5,647 nucleotides of DNA. Origin: JAZDJJ01 sp043804035. GTDB taxonomy: Bacteria; Bacteroidota; Bacteroidia; Palsa-948. The notes under the pieces are model-generated. The model saw nothing but the letters and a program-made list of their open reading frames with translations. It was not told where the DNA came from and did no database searches. Made by a program: the position numbers and the translations under genes. The stretch spans positions 1-5,647 of the forward strand of contig JAZDJJ010000040.1 in the NCBI GenBank assembly GCA_043804035.1, written 5' to 3'. Shown piece by piece: positions 5,635 to 5,647 of this stretch (positions are counted from its first letter, which is position 1; the number at the start of each line of letters is the position of its first letter).

Positions 5635-5647
5635 CGAGCGGGGTGTC

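Noticed and set aside
1..5647. CRISPR array, tRNA or rRNA
   Set aside because: No regularly spaced direct repeats, no tRNA cloverleaf and no rRNA-like sequence were found on either strand.

Overview
The window looks like an accessory stretch of a Bacteroidota (or close FCB-group) chromosome. The evidence is AT-rich DNA, no clear Shine-Dalgarno sequences before the genes, several copies of the Bacteroidota -7 promoter motif TAnnTTTG, a signal peptide ending FAQ|E, and a surface-protein-like gene with NTFQKTYG/DGGYII-type repeats. The species cannot be named from this sequence.

Left part (1-1526). The window opens on the last 37 codons of an IS630-family transposase. Just beyond it lies the remnant of a minus-strand secreted repeat protein. 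This gene is broken twice: its 3' end is cut off at the IS, and its signal-peptide region is split by a small insertion of two hairpins (about 847-902) that shifts the reading frame. Next to it is an overlapping minus-strand antitoxin/RelE-type toxin pair (1526 to 983).

Middle (1527-4755). A 420-base gene-free stretch holds a decayed inverted repeat (1571-1664) and the first copy of a ~90-bp repeat (1813-1902). That repeat ends in a perfect TAnnTTTG box and leads into an Rh-type ammonium channel gene (1947-3113, +). Convergent to it is a 12-helix MFS transporter (3241-4503, -). Upstream of the MFS gene is a perfect 16-bp palindrome (4594-4609), a possible operator.

Right part (4756-5647). 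A zeta-toxin-like P-loop kinase (COG4185 type, minus strand) overlaps by 8 bases a 55-codon downstream gene, giving a compact toxin-antitoxin-like pair. The second copy of the ~90-bp repeat (5505-5595) lies immediately upstream of the kinase, in inverted orientation relative to the first. The edge of the window holds a further hairpin repeat (5608-5634).

The most interesting structure is the repeat pair. Two unrelated genes, the Rh channel and the P-loop kinase, each start just downstream of the same ~90-bp sequence (about 90% identical). Each copy contains a hairpin and a Bacteroidota-type -7 box pointing into the gene. It looks like a mobile or duplicated promoter-bearing repeat, and it brackets a ~3.7-kb block with inward-facing promoters.
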